This document shows, piece after piece, positions 1 to 9,133 of a stretch of DNA of 64,000 nt. The stretch is from NCBI RefSeq assembly GCF_014202275.1, contig NZ_JACHGF010000007.1, positions 186,001-250,000 of the forward strand. The letters run 5' to 3'. Origin of the DNA: Rhabdobacter roseus. Its GTDB lineage: Bacteria; Bacteroidota; Bacteroidia; Cytophagales; Spirosomataceae. A model generated the notes under the pieces. That model was not told the DNA's origin. It was given only the letters and a program-made list of their open reading frames with translations, and did no database searches. The translations under genes were made by a program, and so were the position numbers. Within the stretch, counting starts at the first letter, position 1. Each line of letters begins with the position of its first letter.

Positions 1-641
1 CAGGCTTCTTTATTAAAGTAGGTTTTGGCTGCTACTTTTACCCCGTAGGTATTATTGCCGAAGGAGTTGGTGTTGAGGTACATCATCAGGATTTCCCGCT
101 TGGTGTACTTCCGCTCCAGAATTACCGACAAGATCCACTCTTTGGTTTTGGCAATGACGGTACGGACAAAGGGTACGTGCCCCAGCAGCCCCCGGTACTT
201 TTCGGTACGGGTTTCAAAGAGGTTTTTGGCGGTTTGCTGCGTGAGGGTACTTCCACCACCGGAGCTTGAGCGCCCCGTAGCCACTCCGCGCACGGCCCGC
301 GCCAGGCTGCGGGGATCAATGCCCGAATGCTTCACAAAACGGGCGTCTTCCGTGGCCAGCAGCGCCTCGATGAGCCGCGGCGATACTTGGTCAAACTCAA
401 TGAGCGCACGGTTTTCGATGATGTACTTCCCGAGCGACTTACCGTCTTCCGAGATCAGCTCCGAAGCTAGTTCCCACTTGGGATTTTCGAGCGTTTTGAG
501 GTCAGGCATGCCGCCAAACAACCACAATAGATTGATGCTTACCGCAAAAATATAAAATATAATAAGACCTAAGCCGACGGCCGCATAACGCCAAATGTTG
601 ATGATAGTACGGCGGTATTTTCCCGGCTGTAATTCAATCAT
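1..641 (-). CDS. class A penicillin-binding protein, N-terminal part (runs off window start)
   Basis: Bifunctional peptidoglycan synthase of the PBP1A type; only the first 213 residues lie in the window, so the transpeptidase domain is not visible. After a short cytoplasmic tail there is one membrane anchor (about residues 16-42). The glycosyltransferase family 51 domain follows: the ATEDARF motif with catalytic Glu98, the GGSTLTQQTAKN motif at 129-140 and the ERKYTKREILMMYLN motif at 176-190. The ATG at 641 is the only start just before the anchor. Transcribed away from the window; the upstream neighbour on the same strand is porW/sprE, ending 121 bases earlier. Identification of GT51 is firm; the exact PBP subclass is inferred because the C-terminus is missing. 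Confidence 0.93.
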   Translation of the reverse strand, partial: MIELQPGKYRRTIINIWRYAAVGLGLIIFYIFAVSINLLWLFGGMPDLKTLENPKWELASELISEDGKSLGKYIIENRALIEFDQVSPRLIEALLATEDARFVKHSGIDPRSLARAVRGVATGRSSSGGGSTLTQQTAKNLFETRTEKYRGLLGHVPFVRTVIAKTKEWILSVILERKYTKREILMMYLNTNSFGNNTYGVKVAAKTYFNKEA

Positions 642-749
642 GTGCTTTTTTATAATGAGTTAATAATGGAGGGTTACGAAGGTACTTTCGAAAACCGGTA
701 CTACTCCTTTTTTTCGAAAAGAACGCCGATGATCCGGGGATCATTCCGG

Positions 750-757
750 CAAAGATA
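750..757 (-). promoter_or_regulatory. candidate -7 box of the PBP gene
   Basis: TATCTTTG on the minus strand matches the Bacteroidota TAnnTTTG consensus and lies about 110 bases upstream of the PBP start, just past the stop of the upstream gene. No clear -33 TTG is found at the usual spacing. Confidence 0.35.
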
Positions 758-762
758 ACATT

Positions 763-2997
763 TCAATACTTACGCCGCGCAGCCGCTTGTCCGCTGATCT
801 CGAGCATTTCCTGCACCCGGGGCAGCAAAGGGCTGCTTGGATACAGGCGAATGAACTCATTAATGGCCCCCAGGTAGGCATCCCGCCCCCGTACTTTACC
901 CACCAAAAAGATACGCAGCAGGGCAAACTTATCTTCCAGCGCGTGGCCGTGAAACTGCGCCACGGCATTTTCCACCTGTTCAAGGGCTTCGGTGTAGTTG
1001 CCCCGGGTATAGAGGGCATAAACGGCATCGTAGCGTTTAGCGGGTGAGCCCGCCGCGGTCGTTCCGGCCAGGCCGTTGTCGTCAGGCGTTTGGTTGAGCA
1101 AGCGCGCGTAGAGGGAATTGGGGTACTCCGTCAGCAATTTTTCTTTCCACAAAGGGCGGTTCTTGTCCTGTTCGTCCAGGGAGAGGTAGATCAGGTAGTA
1201 GACCTCTTCGCGGAAGGTAGTGGAGGGGTACTCTTTTAGCAAGCGGGTAAAGGAAGCGACCGCCTTCTGGGGTTCCTCCAGGTCAAACCGGTAGATTTTA
1301 CCCAGGCGGTAGAGGGCTTCTTCTTTTCGTTTCTGGGAAGCCGCCAGGGCCTCGGCGGTGAGCGGTATGGCCCGGCGGAGCTCGTCGCGGCGCGCCTGCC
1401 ACTCCTCCGAGCCTTTGGTCATGGTCGTGGCGGCGTCGGCATTCTGGGCCGGTTGCTCCAGGCCCGCCAGCGGCATCGACTGGTTGGGGGTAGAAAGCGT
1501 ACGGTTGTCGCGGGTGGAGCGGCGCCAGTCGTCTTCCAGCTTGCGGTTGCCCCACACGCGCCGAAACTCCGCGCGCCCCTGGATAATCAGCTGCGGATCG
1601 TAAAGCTCGAACCGGCGCTCGTTGCCCGCCAGCGGAAGGCTGCCCGGTTTATTGGCCGCGGCCAGCGACACCGCCAGCGCTTCCTGCGCTTTCTTGAGCA
1701 GTTGTTTTTTCTCTTCCTCTTCGGCTTCGATCACCGTGTCGAGCTTGCGCTCCAGGGCGGCGGGGTTCATTTGGGCAAGTACCTGTAGGCTATCTTCGGT
1801 CCGGACGATCGTCATTTGGGCCACAAATTCATCCAAAGCCTTTTTTCGGTCCGCTACCTGGCGGTAGGCTTCGGCTTCGCGGGGCAGTACCACCAGCGCG
1901 CTATCGTAGTAAGCTTTGGCGGCTTCGTAGTTTTCGAGTTGGTCGTAGTGAATCCGGGCTAGCTCAAGGTAGGTGTAGGGAATCTGGCTGGTGTTGGTCC
2001 CGGCCACCTGAACGGATTTTTGCAAGTACCCAATCGCCTCCGGAAAGCGGCCGCGCCGCTCGGCCAGAAGCCCCATGGTGTAATAAATACGGTCACGGAG
2101 GTCCTCGTTTTTACGATCCCGCAGCATCCGGTCAAAGCCTACGGAAGTCAGGTCGGCCTTGGGGTTGATCAGTACCTGGTTTTGCAATGAATTCATGGAA
2201 GCAAAAAACGACAGGTCGTACAGAGGCCGGTTTTTGGACACGGCTTTGTAGTGCTGGTTGGCCAGTGCGTACTGCCCGATCCGGTCGTAAAGCTGCCCGG
2301 CCGCGTAGTGCAGCCGCGCTTTCTCGGGCGATTTCTTGAGCAGAGGAAAGGTTTGTTCCAGAATCGCCACGGAGGTGAGGTACTCTCCCTCCTGCTGGTG
2401 CACGTAAGCTTTGGTCAGGTAAAAGTCCCGCGTGGCGGCTTTGGTCAAGGGCTGCTGGCGCAGGTACTCGGCCACGTTGAGGGCATTGGCGTAGTCGTCG
2501 CGCTCTGCGTAGGCGCGCATGAGCCAGGTCAGGGCCTCGTTTTTATCGTTTTCGTCGCGCCCGCTGGCAAAGACGTACCGCAGCGCTTCCACGCCATCTT
2601 CCCACTGCCCCAGGTACAAGCGCGACCGGCCCAGGAGTGTGTAGCTATTGTCCAGCCATTTGCTGTTTTGGTGCTTTTCGGCTACGATGGACGCCTTCTT
2701 GATGGCATCTTCCAGCTGAGGCTTAACGCCCTGGTAAAGTACCGAGTCCATGGGCAGTAGGAGCGGCAGCAGCTGATTGTAGTCGTCCCGGTAGGCTTTT
2801 TGCACCGTCATTTCGGCGTTGCGGAGGTCGGTACGGGCAATGTAGTAAGCGTTGTACCGGGCCGTAAGGTTATGAAAGGCCACCGGGCCCGGGCGGTTAC
2901 TGTACTGCGAGCAACCCGCCAGCAGGGCCGTCAGGGTACTTAGTAAAGCCAGGCAGGCCAAAAGTCGGGAAGAGATGGATCTGAAAAAGCCTATCAC
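763..2997 (-). CDS. porW: type IX secretion system TPR lipoprotein PorW/SprE
   Basis: Lipoprotein rich in tetratricopeptide repeats resembling PorW/SprE, an outer-envelope component needed for type IX secretion and gliding. An open frame extends to 3276 but would run into the divergent atpZ-like gene; I prefer the GTG at 2997, which gives 744 residues beginning with a lipoprotein signal peptide ending LLAGC (lipid-modified Cys29). An ATG at 3084 is the alternative but leaves an oddly long basic leader before the signal. The N-terminal FHNLTARYNAYY stretch after the Cys is typical of the family; several TPR-like helical pairs follow to about residue 450, then a charged linker and a second TPR-like block near the C-terminus. 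No other T9SS gene is nearby. Family call from recalled sequence character; moderately sure. Confidence 0.7.
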   Translation of the reverse strand: MIGFFRSISSRLLACLALLSTLTALLAGCSQYSNRPGPVAFHNLTARYNAYYIARTDLRNAEMTVQKAYRDDYNQLLPLLLPMDSVLYQGVKPQLEDAIKKASIVAEKHQNSKWLDNSYTLLGRSRLYLGQWEDGVEALRYVFASGRDENDKNEALTWLMRAYAERDDYANALNVAEYLRQQPLTKAATRDFYLTKAYVHQQEGEYLTSVAILEQTFPLLKKSPEKARLHYAAGQLYDRIGQYALANQHYKAVSKNRPLYDLSFFASMNSLQNQVLINPKADLTSVGFDRMLRDRKNEDLRDRIYYTMGLLAERRGRFPEAIGYLQKSVQVAGTNTSQIPYTYLELARIHYDQLENYEAAKAYYDSALVVLPREAEAYRQVADRKKALDEFVAQMTIVRTEDSLQVLAQMNPAALERKLDTVIEAEEEEKKQLLKKAQEALAVSLAAANKPGSLPLAGNERRFELYDPQLIIQGRAEFRRVWGNRKLEDDWRRSTRDNRTLSTPNQSMPLAGLEQPAQNADAATTMTKGSEEWQARRDELRRAIPLTAEALAASQKRKEEALYRLGKIYRFDLEEPQKAVASFTRLLKEYPSTTFREEVYYLIYLSLDEQDKNRPLWKEKLLTEYPNSLYARLLNQTPDDNGLAGTTAAGSPAKRYDAVYALYTRGNYTEALEQVENAVAQFHGHALEDKFALLRIFLVGKVRGRDAYLGAINEFIRLYPSSPLLPRVQEMLEISGQAAARRKY

Positions 2998-3132
2998 AAA
3001 CGGGTAGTAGCTGGTAAAAATGGATGGTATTCCGACTTCCCTAAAACGCCGGAATGAACAATTACGTATCGAAGATAATGCCATTTCCGAAAATTGAAGC
3101 AACTTTACTTTTAAATTAGCAACGTACCCCGC

Positions 3133-3366
3133 ATGACGACCCCCAAAAAGGACGATTGGGACGACGCCCGCCGCCGCACCAACAACTACGCCAAGTACTC
3201 TGCCCTGGCCTTTCAGATGCTGGGGACGATCCTGGTTTTTACCTATGGTGGCTATAAATTGGACGAATGGCAACAAAACCAGGTACCCATCTGGACCCTG
3301 ATCCTGTCGTTGGGCTCCATTGCCGCTTCGCTCTATTTGTTCATTCGTAACATGCCTAAATACTAA
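3133..3366 (+). CDS. AtpZ/AtpI-family small membrane protein of the ATP synthase operon
   Basis: Small 77-residue protein with a charged N-terminus and two transmembrane helices (about 25-42 and 54-71) separated by a short KLDEWQQ-type loop, the usual layout of AtpZ/AtpI proteins that help assemble the c-ring or handle Mg2+/Ca2+ at the F1Fo complex. First gene of the atp cluster, divergent from porW/sprE; the next gene starts 11 bases downstream, so they are surely cotranscribed. The family assignment rests on size, topology and position as well as on sequence flavour. Confidence 0.85.
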   Translation: MTTPKKDDWDDARRRTNNYAKYSALAFQMLGTILVFTYGGYKLDEWQQNQVPIWTLILSLGSIAASLYLFIRNMPKY

Positions 3367-3377
3367 CCGATCCGGTT

Positions 3378-3740
3378 ATGATCAGAAGCATCCTGGCTAC
3401 GCTAGTCATCGGAATTGTATTTTTTCTAGCCCAACGGACCCAGCAGGACGCCTGGCTTCACCCGTCGGTCTGGTACATGCTGGCCTTTTACCTGGGCGTT
3501 TCTTTTCTCATTCATCGGCTCATGGAATACGGTTTTCGCAACACACGCGAGAAATTCGTTCCCTTTTATCTTTCTACCATCGTGGCGCGCCTGTTGTTGT
3601 GCGTCATTTTTGTGGGCGTTTTTTTCTACCGCGGGGTTACAGACCCGCTCCTTTTCATTCTTAACTTTTTTGCACTCTATTTATTTTACACTTGTTTTGA
3701 AATCTATGGTTTGTATCGTAACTTGCGCCGCGATTCATAA
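3378..3740 (+). CDS. four-helix membrane protein of the ATP synthase operon (AtpI-like position)
   Basis: Hydrophobic protein of 120 residues with four predicted membrane segments (about 4-18, 31-48, 65-84, 89-108) and a basic C-terminal tail. It sits between the atpZ-like gene and atpB, the place occupied by atpI/ATP synthase subunit I in many operons, so a role in Fo assembly is likely. I do not recognise conserved catalytic residues, and the sequence is not obviously AtpI; the functional label comes from position only. Confidence 0.75.
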   Translation: MIRSILATLVIGIVFFLAQRTQQDAWLHPSVWYMLAFYLGVSFLIHRLMEYGFRNTREKFVPFYLSTIVARLLLCVIFVGVFFYRGVTDPLLFILNFFALYLFYTCFEIYGLYRNLRRDS

Positions 3741-3761
3741 CGCCTAGTCTTACAAGCTTTT

Positions 3762-4856
3762 ATGTTTAGTTCTATCCGCCGAATACTATCCGTTGCCCTG
3801 GCCGCAACCATATTCATTTCCAGCTCCTTAGTGGCTCAGCACGACGAAGGCGCTCACGGTAAAAAAGGGGTTGAGGGAGAAATCAACCAGAAAGAACATG
3901 CTATTGATCAAAATCTGAAAGAGAACGAAGAGGAGTTCAACATTGGCCAGATGATCATGCACCACATTTCTGACTCGCACGAGTGGGAATTTGCGCACGG
4001 CATGGTACTTCCGCTGCCCGTGATCCTGTACTCCGCCGACCGCGGCCTGGAAGTATTTTCTTCCAGCAACTTCCACAACGAGCACCACGAATACAACGGC
4101 TACCACCTGGTTCACGGTGATTCCGAGCAGATTGTACCTGTCGATGAGTCGCGCACGGTATATGACTTTTCCATTACCAAAAACGTAGCCTCCATGCTGC
4201 TGAGCGCGGTGATTCTGGTGCTGATCTTCGGCTCGGTAGCCAAAGCCTACAACAACCGCAAAGGCAAGGCCCCCAAAGGTTTTCAATCGGCCATGGAGGT
4301 GATCATTCTTTTCATTCGGGACGAAGTAGTAAAGCCTAACATCGGCCCCGCCTACGAAAAGTACCTCCCCTACATGCTGACGCTCTTCTTCTTTATATTG
4401 GTCAATAACCTGCTGGGACTGCTTCCCGGCGCCGCCAACGTAACGGGCAATATCGCCGTCACCATGACGCTGGCCGTGCTGACGTTCATCATCGTGCACC
4501 TCAACGCCAACAAGCATTACTACCTGCACCTTTTCAAGCCTACGGGGGTACCGGTAGCGCTGCTGCCCATCATGATCCCCGTCGAGATCGTGGGGGTATT
4601 CATGAAGCCTTTTTCGCTGATGGTCCGGCTTTTTGCCAACATGACCGCCGGGCACATTATCTTGCTTAGCCTTTTCGGTTTGATTTTCATATTCAAGAGC
4701 CTGGCCATTGCGCCGGTTATCTCGCTCTTTGCCCTGTTCATGAACGCCATCGAAATCATGGTAGCCTTTATTCAGGCTTTCATTTTCACGCTGCTTTCGT
4801 CCATGTACATCGGAAGTGCCATTGAAGATAACCACGAGCCCGACCACGGCCATTGA
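3762..4856 (+). CDS. atpB: F1Fo ATP synthase subunit a
   Basis: Membrane subunit forming the proton half-channels of Fo. The protein has 364 residues: a cleavable-looking signal sequence (residues 1-25, ending LVAQ), a long His/Glu-rich soluble N-terminal part to about residue 138 that is typical of Bacteroidota subunit a, then the membrane domain. The hallmark PFSLMVRLFANMTAGH is at 283-298, with essential Arg289. The IEDNHEPDHGH C-terminal tail is again His/acid rich. The gene is 21 bases after the preceding small membrane protein and 58 bases before atpE. Confidence 0.97.
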   Translation: MFSSIRRILSVALAATIFISSSLVAQHDEGAHGKKGVEGEINQKEHAIDQNLKENEEEFNIGQMIMHHISDSHEWEFAHGMVLPLPVILYSADRGLEVFSSSNFHNEHHEYNGYHLVHGDSEQIVPVDESRTVYDFSITKNVASMLLSAVILVLIFGSVAKAYNNRKGKAPKGFQSAMEVIILFIRDEVVKPNIGPAYEKYLPYMLTLFFFILVNNLLGLLPGAANVTGNIAVTMTLAVLTFIIVHLNANKHYYLHLFKPTGVPVALLPIMIPVEIVGVFMKPFSLMVRLFANMTAGHIILLSLFGLIFIFKSLAIAPVISLFALFMNAIEIMVAFIQAFIFTLLSSMYIGSAIEDNHEPDHGH

Positions 4857-4902
4857 TCCTTTTTGCAATCTTTTGTTTTCTTTTTAATTCTATATCTCTT
4901 AA

Positions 4903-5178
<276 letters not shown>

Positions 5179-5241
5179 TTAATCAGCAGCGTACGCCTGA
5201 GCTTCCGTTGCATTAGGCAAGGAAGTGGCAAAAAAATGTTT

Positions 5242-5272
5242 TCCGTAGGAGCACTAGGCTCCTACGGATTTT
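5242..5272 (+). terminator. hairpin between atpE and atpF (attenuator/processing site)
   Basis: Perfect 11-base-pair stem (5242-5252 with 5258-5268), 5-base loop, followed by a short TTTT run. It lies in a 211-base gap between two genes of one operon, so it is more likely a partial terminator or RNA-stability element than the operon end. Plus-strand polarity is supported by the T run. Confidence 0.6.
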
Positions 5273-5389
5273 CAAAAGATTGAATTTACAAGTACCTAGT
5301 TTCTCCAGGTACCCCGACCCATCAGGTACTTGGCAAGACTACTGAACGATATTTTCTTTTTACATTCATTCCTTTTTATTCTATAAACA

Positions 5390-5884
5390 ATGGCTCTATT
5401 AACTCCTGCCCTAGGACTACTCTTCTGGATGCTGGTGGTATTTTTGCTGCTGGTGTTCATCCTACGTACCTACGCCTGGAAACCCATCATTGGTGGGCTG
5501 AAAGAGCGTGAGCACGAAATCCAAAGCGCCCTGGACCTGGCCGAGCGTACCCGCTCCGAAATGGCGAAACTCCAGGCCGATAACGAAAAACTACTGGCCG
5601 AAGCCAACGCCGCCCGCGACCGCATCATTCGCGAAGCCCGGGATGCGTCCGATCGGATGATTGCCGAAGCCAAAGAAAAAGCGACCCTGGAAGGTCAGAA
5701 AGTGATTGAAAGCGCCCGCAAGGCCATTCAGGACGAGCAATATGCCGCCGTGAGCAAGATGAAAGTTGAGGTAGCCAAGCTGTCGCTGGAAATTGCCGAG
5801 CAGGTACTGCGCCGGGAACTCAGCGACAAAGCCTCGCAGGAAAAGCTCATCGCCGAGCTGGCGAGTTCCGCGCGTTTGAACTAA
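5390..5884 (+). CDS. atpF: F1Fo ATP synthase subunit b
   Basis: Peripheral-stalk subunit, 164 residues. One N-terminal membrane helix (about 6-26) is followed by a long, highly charged amphipathic helix rich in Glu, Lys, Arg and Ala (about 33-150) that dimerises as a coiled coil and reaches up to subunit delta. Length is normal for the family. It is separated from atpE by an unusual 211-base gap carrying a hairpin, and from atpH by 58 bases that contain two GGTAC words, including the 12-base palindrome AAAGGTACCTTT. Confidence 0.95.
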   Translation: MALLTPALGLLFWMLVVFLLLVFILRTYAWKPIIGGLKEREHEIQSALDLAERTRSEMAKLQADNEKLLAEANAARDRIIREARDASDRMIAEAKEKATLEGQKVIESARKAIQDEQYAAVSKMKVEVAKLSLEIAEQVLRRELSDKASQEKLIAELASSARLN

Positions 5885-5942
5885 GTTTTTTAAGCTGAAA
5901 GGTACCTTTTGGAGGTACTTTTCTCATCAAGAAGACACAATT

Positions 5943-6479
5943 ATGTCCGTAAGTTCCGTTGCCGCTCGCTACGCCAAGTCGTTGATCGAACTGGCCAAAG
6001 AAAAAAACGTCGTCGATATCGTCTATGACGACATGCTGCTCTTTAAAGATACGGCTTCCAAAAACCGGGGCCTGATGCTCGCCCTGGGTAGTCCGGTGGT
6101 GAGGCACGAAAAGAAGCTGGGAATTTTGAAGGCCCTGTTTTCAGAAAGGGTACATCCCGTTTCGTACACCATCTTCACGATCATTACCAAAAAGAACCGG
6201 GAAGCCATCCTGGACGCCATTGCGGAAGAATACATTACGATATACAACAGCTACCGGGGCATTCAAAAAGCGACCATTACATCAAGTACCCCGCTCACCG
6301 ACGCCCTGCGTAAGCAATTTAGTGACATGGTGGCCGAGGCTACGGGCAAGACCGTCGAACTGGAAGAGAAGGTAGATGACCGGCTCATCGGAGGGTACAT
6401 TTTGCGCGTCGGTGACCGCCAGATTGACGCCTCCCTACGGAGCCGTCTTAACGAGCTTCGCCTGGAGTTTGCTCCCTAA
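5943..6479 (+). CDS. atpH: F1Fo ATP synthase subunit delta
   Basis: OSCP/delta subunit that joins the peripheral stalk to the top of F1; 178 residues, normal length. The N-terminal helical domain begins VAARYAKSLIELA as in the family, and the C-terminal part carries the conserved GGYILRVGDRQIDASLRSRL segment region (about 150-170). It is the last gene of this atp cluster: a strong intrinsic terminator begins 31 bases after the stop, and atpA/atpG, which often follow atpH, are absent. Confidence 0.95.
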   Translation: MSVSSVAARYAKSLIELAKEKNVVDIVYDDMLLFKDTASKNRGLMLALGSPVVRHEKKLGILKALFSERVHPVSYTIFTIITKKNREAILDAIAEEYITIYNSYRGIQKATITSSTPLTDALRKQFSDMVAEATGKTVELEEKVDDRLIGGYILRVGDRQIDASLRSRLNELRLEFAP

Positions 6480-6510
6480 GATTTTACTTTTTATCTGTAT
6501 AATTTGGAAA

Positions 6511-6540
6511 GACCCGGTAGCTTTGCGGCCGGGTCTTTTT
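6511..6540 (+). terminator. intrinsic terminator of the atp operon
   Basis: 7-base-pair GC stem (gacccgg/ccgggtc; 6511-6517 with 6529-6535), 11-base loop, then five T. Located 31 bases after the atpH stop. Confidence 0.85.
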
Positions 6541-6803
6541 ATGTTAAAAGTACCCCAGCGAAGCGGCCCCCGCGTGGTTGTACAGGCCAAAAAATGTGTG
6601 ATTCCGCTGAAATCGGAGGTAGGCATGGCCCGACTCCGGGCTATATACGTGGGATTCTTCCGGAATCTTGAAATACCGGCATAAGGTACTTCATACATCC
6701 ACTGGTGTTCCCGTAAGTACCTAAGTGCTGCGAAATTTTTATTTTCACTCCCCTTCGGGAGGAAAACAGCTGGTACTTTACACGCTGATTCAAGCAACGC
6801 TAG

Positions 6804-7490
6804 CTACAAATGCTCGATGTACTTTTGCCCGCCCAGCAGGCGCATCTGCCGGGAAATTTTTCCGGCCCGGCCGCTTACGTAGGAAGAAGGATTCTTGATT
6901 GAAAAACGAATGGGATTGGGTAGTACCGCCGCAATGCGGGCGGCTTCGGCCCGACTCAAATTCTTGGCCGACTTGCCGTAAAATCGTTGCGCCGCGGCTT
7001 CCACCCCAAAGGTCATTTTACCCGTTTCGGCTACGTTTAGGTATACCTCCAGAATGCGCTTCTTGCCCCAGATCAACTCGATCAATACCGTAAAGTACGC
7101 TTCCAGGCCCTTGCGTATGAAGCTCCGGCCGTGCCACAAAAATACGTTTTTGGCCACCTGCTGCGAAATGGTACTGGCCCCGCGCGGCCGGGCGCGCTTC
7201 TCGGTCATGGCGTCGTAGATTTCGTCGAAGTCAAAGCCCCAGTGCGTCGGAAAGTTCTGGTCTTCGGAGGCTACTACGGCCAGAGCGGCTTCCCGTGAGA
7301 TGTTTTCGTAGGGCTCCCAGTCATAATGAATTTTTGTGGCCTCGCCCGCCCGGCTCGCTTCGAGCTTCCGAACGGCCATCAGGGGTGTAAACCAAACCGG
7401 AACTACCTTCAAAACCGCCACCCACCCCACCGAAAGCAGGACGAAGTAAAGTACCAATTTAAAGAAAAAAGCAAAGAAAACGCGAAGCAT
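6804..7490 (-). CDS. mtgA: monofunctional biosynthetic peptidoglycan transglycosylase
   Basis: Glycan-chain polymerase without a transpeptidase domain, 228 residues. One N-terminal membrane anchor (about 5-31) is followed by a GT51 domain: VASEDQNFPTHWGFD with catalytic Glu76, GASTISQQVAKNVFLW at 104-119 and the GKKRILEVYLNVAE region after residue 140. The size and the FEVYLN-type motifs match MtgA rather than the bifunctional PBP at the window start. Transcribed convergently to the atp operon; a 263-base gap with no credible gene separates them. Confidence 0.93.
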   Translation of the reverse strand: MLRVFFAFFFKLVLYFVLLSVGWVAVLKVVPVWFTPLMAVRKLEASRAGEATKIHYDWEPYENISREAALAVVASEDQNFPTHWGFDFDEIYDAMTEKRARPRGASTISQQVAKNVFLWHGRSFIRKGLEAYFTVLIELIWGKKRILEVYLNVAETGKMTFGVEAAAQRFYGKSAKNLSRAEAARIAAVLPNPIRFSIKNPSSYVSGRAGKISRQMRLLGGQKYIEHL

Positions 7491-7615
7491 ATACGTGACC
7501 CAGGTTAGCGGACTATCTTTCGGGTACGAAGGTCGGAAATCTGTCGTTAATATCTAGTCGTCCCAACGGACGATCAGACCAAAATGACTATCATTACCCA
7601 TTCACACGGGCTGTT

Positions 7616-8908
7616 ATGAACGAAGATTTCCTAAGTTTTGTGTGGCGCTATCAGTACTTTGATACCACGCAGCTCCTGACCGAAGCGGGCGAGGCCCTTC
7701 AGGTACTTCGGGTAGGCTTCCCCAATACCCACGCCGGCCCCGATTTTTCGGAGGCGCGCGTTGTGGTGAACGGCACCGAATGGGCGGGCTGCGTGGAGAT
7801 ACACGTGCGGTCGTCGGATTGGGAGCAACACCGCCACACCACCGACGCCGCCTACGAGAGCGTAGTGCTGCACGTCGTCTGGGAAGACGACCGCCCCGTG
7901 CGCCGTGCCGACGGTACCTTGCTGCCTACCCTCGTCCTGCGCCAGCGGGTACCCCCTGCGGTGCGCGAAAGGTACTTACAACTCTTGGAAAATGAAGATT
8001 TCATCCCGTGTGCGCCGCAGTTTGCCCAGGTTGCCGACTTGCCCAAACTAGCCATGCTGGACCGCGTGCTGCTGGAGCGGCTGGACCAAAAAGCGGATCT
8101 GGTGCGGGCACTGTACGAGCAAAACCAGCGCGATTGGGAAGAAACAGCCTACCAGTGGCTGGCGCAGCACTTTGGCTTCAAACTCAATGCTCCGGCCTTT
8201 TTGCGCCTGGCTCAGCAGGTACCTTTGAAGGTACTTCAAAAGCACCGCGACCAGCCCCTCCAGCTCGAAGCGTTGCTATTTGGGACCGCTGGCCTCCTGC
8301 CCAGCACCTCCGAGGAGCCCTACGTGCAGGCGCTGGGGCGCGAGTACCGCTTCCTAGCGGCCAAGTACCAGTTGCTGGACAAAAAAATGGGTAGTCACGA
8401 ATGGAAATTTCTAAGGCTGCGCCCGGCGGGTTTCCCCACGGTACGCCTGGCGCAGCTGGCAAGTTTGCTCCAGCGGCAGGTAGGCATTTTCGGGACGCTC
8501 ACGAGCCCGGAACACGTGGACGAGCTGCGGACTTTTTTTCGTCTGCACCAGTCCGACTACTGGCGGGGCCACTACCAGTTTGGCAAACCGGCCAAGGGCC
8601 AGGTACCTACGCTGGGCAAAGACGCCGCCGACCTGCTGATCATCAATGCCGCGGTGCCACTGCTGGTGGCTTACGCCCGGCAACGAGGTACCTCCGCCCT
8701 GCTAGACCGGGCTGTGCGCTGGCTGGAACAGCTCCCGGCCGAGGATAATCAGCTCATTCGGCAGTGGGGTACTTTGGGAATGCGGGTCAAGACGGCCTTT
8801 GATTCACAGGCGCTGCTGGCTTGGCACCGGGCTTACTGCACGCCGAAGCGCTGCCTGGATTGTACGGTGGGGGCTACCCTGCTACGACCGGCTACGTCCG
8901 GCCGATGA
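7616..8908 (+). CDS. DUF2851 family protein
   Basis: Soluble protein of 430 residues, no signal peptide. The N-terminal LSFVWRYQYFDTTQL start, the NTHAGPDFSEARV stretch (about 36-48) and WAGCVEIHVRSSDW (about 56-69) are characteristic of the Bacteroidota family DUF2851, whose function is unknown. The C-terminus carries a Cys-containing segment (CTPKRCLDC) that could bind a metal. The 3' end overlaps the convergent small membrane protein by 17 bases. The gene is rich in GGTAC words, in more than one reading frame. Confidence 0.85.
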   Translation: MNEDFLSFVWRYQYFDTTQLLTEAGEALQVLRVGFPNTHAGPDFSEARVVVNGTEWAGCVEIHVRSSDWEQHRHTTDAAYESVVLHVVWEDDRPVRRADGTLLPTLVLRQRVPPAVRERYLQLLENEDFIPCAPQFAQVADLPKLAMLDRVLLERLDQKADLVRALYEQNQRDWEETAYQWLAQHFGFKLNAPAFLRLAQQVPLKVLQKHRDQPLQLEALLFGTAGLLPSTSEEPYVQALGREYRFLAAKYQLLDKKMGSHEWKFLRLRPAGFPTVRLAQLASLLQRQVGIFGTLTSPEHVDELRTFFRLHQSDYWRGHYQFGKPAKGQVPTLGKDAADLLIINAAVPLLVAYARQRGTSALLDRAVRWLEQLPAEDNQLIRQWGTLGMRVKTAFDSQALLAWHRAYCTPKRCLDCTVGATLLRPATSGR

Positions 8909-9092
8909 GGTTTACGCCCGAAAGCAGGAAGACGGTCCCGACCAAAAAAGGTACCAGCGACTCCCACTTGCTGACGTCCAGGCCCAACACGGGTTTGTCG
9001 GAGAGGAAAGCTACGCAGGCAAAAAGTACCACCACGATCCCGAGGATGGTTAGGAGGGCGGCAAAAAAACGCTTGAAGCGGGTATTATCCAT
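8892..9092 (-). CDS. small two-helix membrane protein, unknown function
   Basis: 66-residue protein with a basic N-terminus and two hydrophobic segments (about 8-29 and 45-62) joined by a polar loop. It overlaps the end of the convergent DUF2851 gene by 17 bases and lies 41 bases upstream of the end of the CCA-adding enzyme gene's strand-mate, so it may be cotranscribed with that region. Small proteins of this kind are common in Bacteroidota; I do not recognise a named family. Confidence 0.7.
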   Translation of the reverse strand: MDNTRFKRFFAALLTILGIVVVLFACVAFLSDKPVLGLDVSKWESLVPFLVGTVFLLSGVNLIGRT

Positions 9093-9133
9093 AGATTAGG
9101 GGTAGTTGTATTACATTCGATGTTTAGTTTTTA

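Noticed and set aside
3828-4868. 346-codon open frame opposite atpB
   Set aside because: Antisense to an unmistakable ATP synthase subunit; translation is low-complexity and has no family features.
6435-6797. 120-codon minus-strand frame between atpH and mtgA
   Set aside because: Overlaps the end of atpH and its terminator, no family character, no promoter or ribosome signal; also a 47-codon plus-strand frame at 6541 is equally unconvincing.
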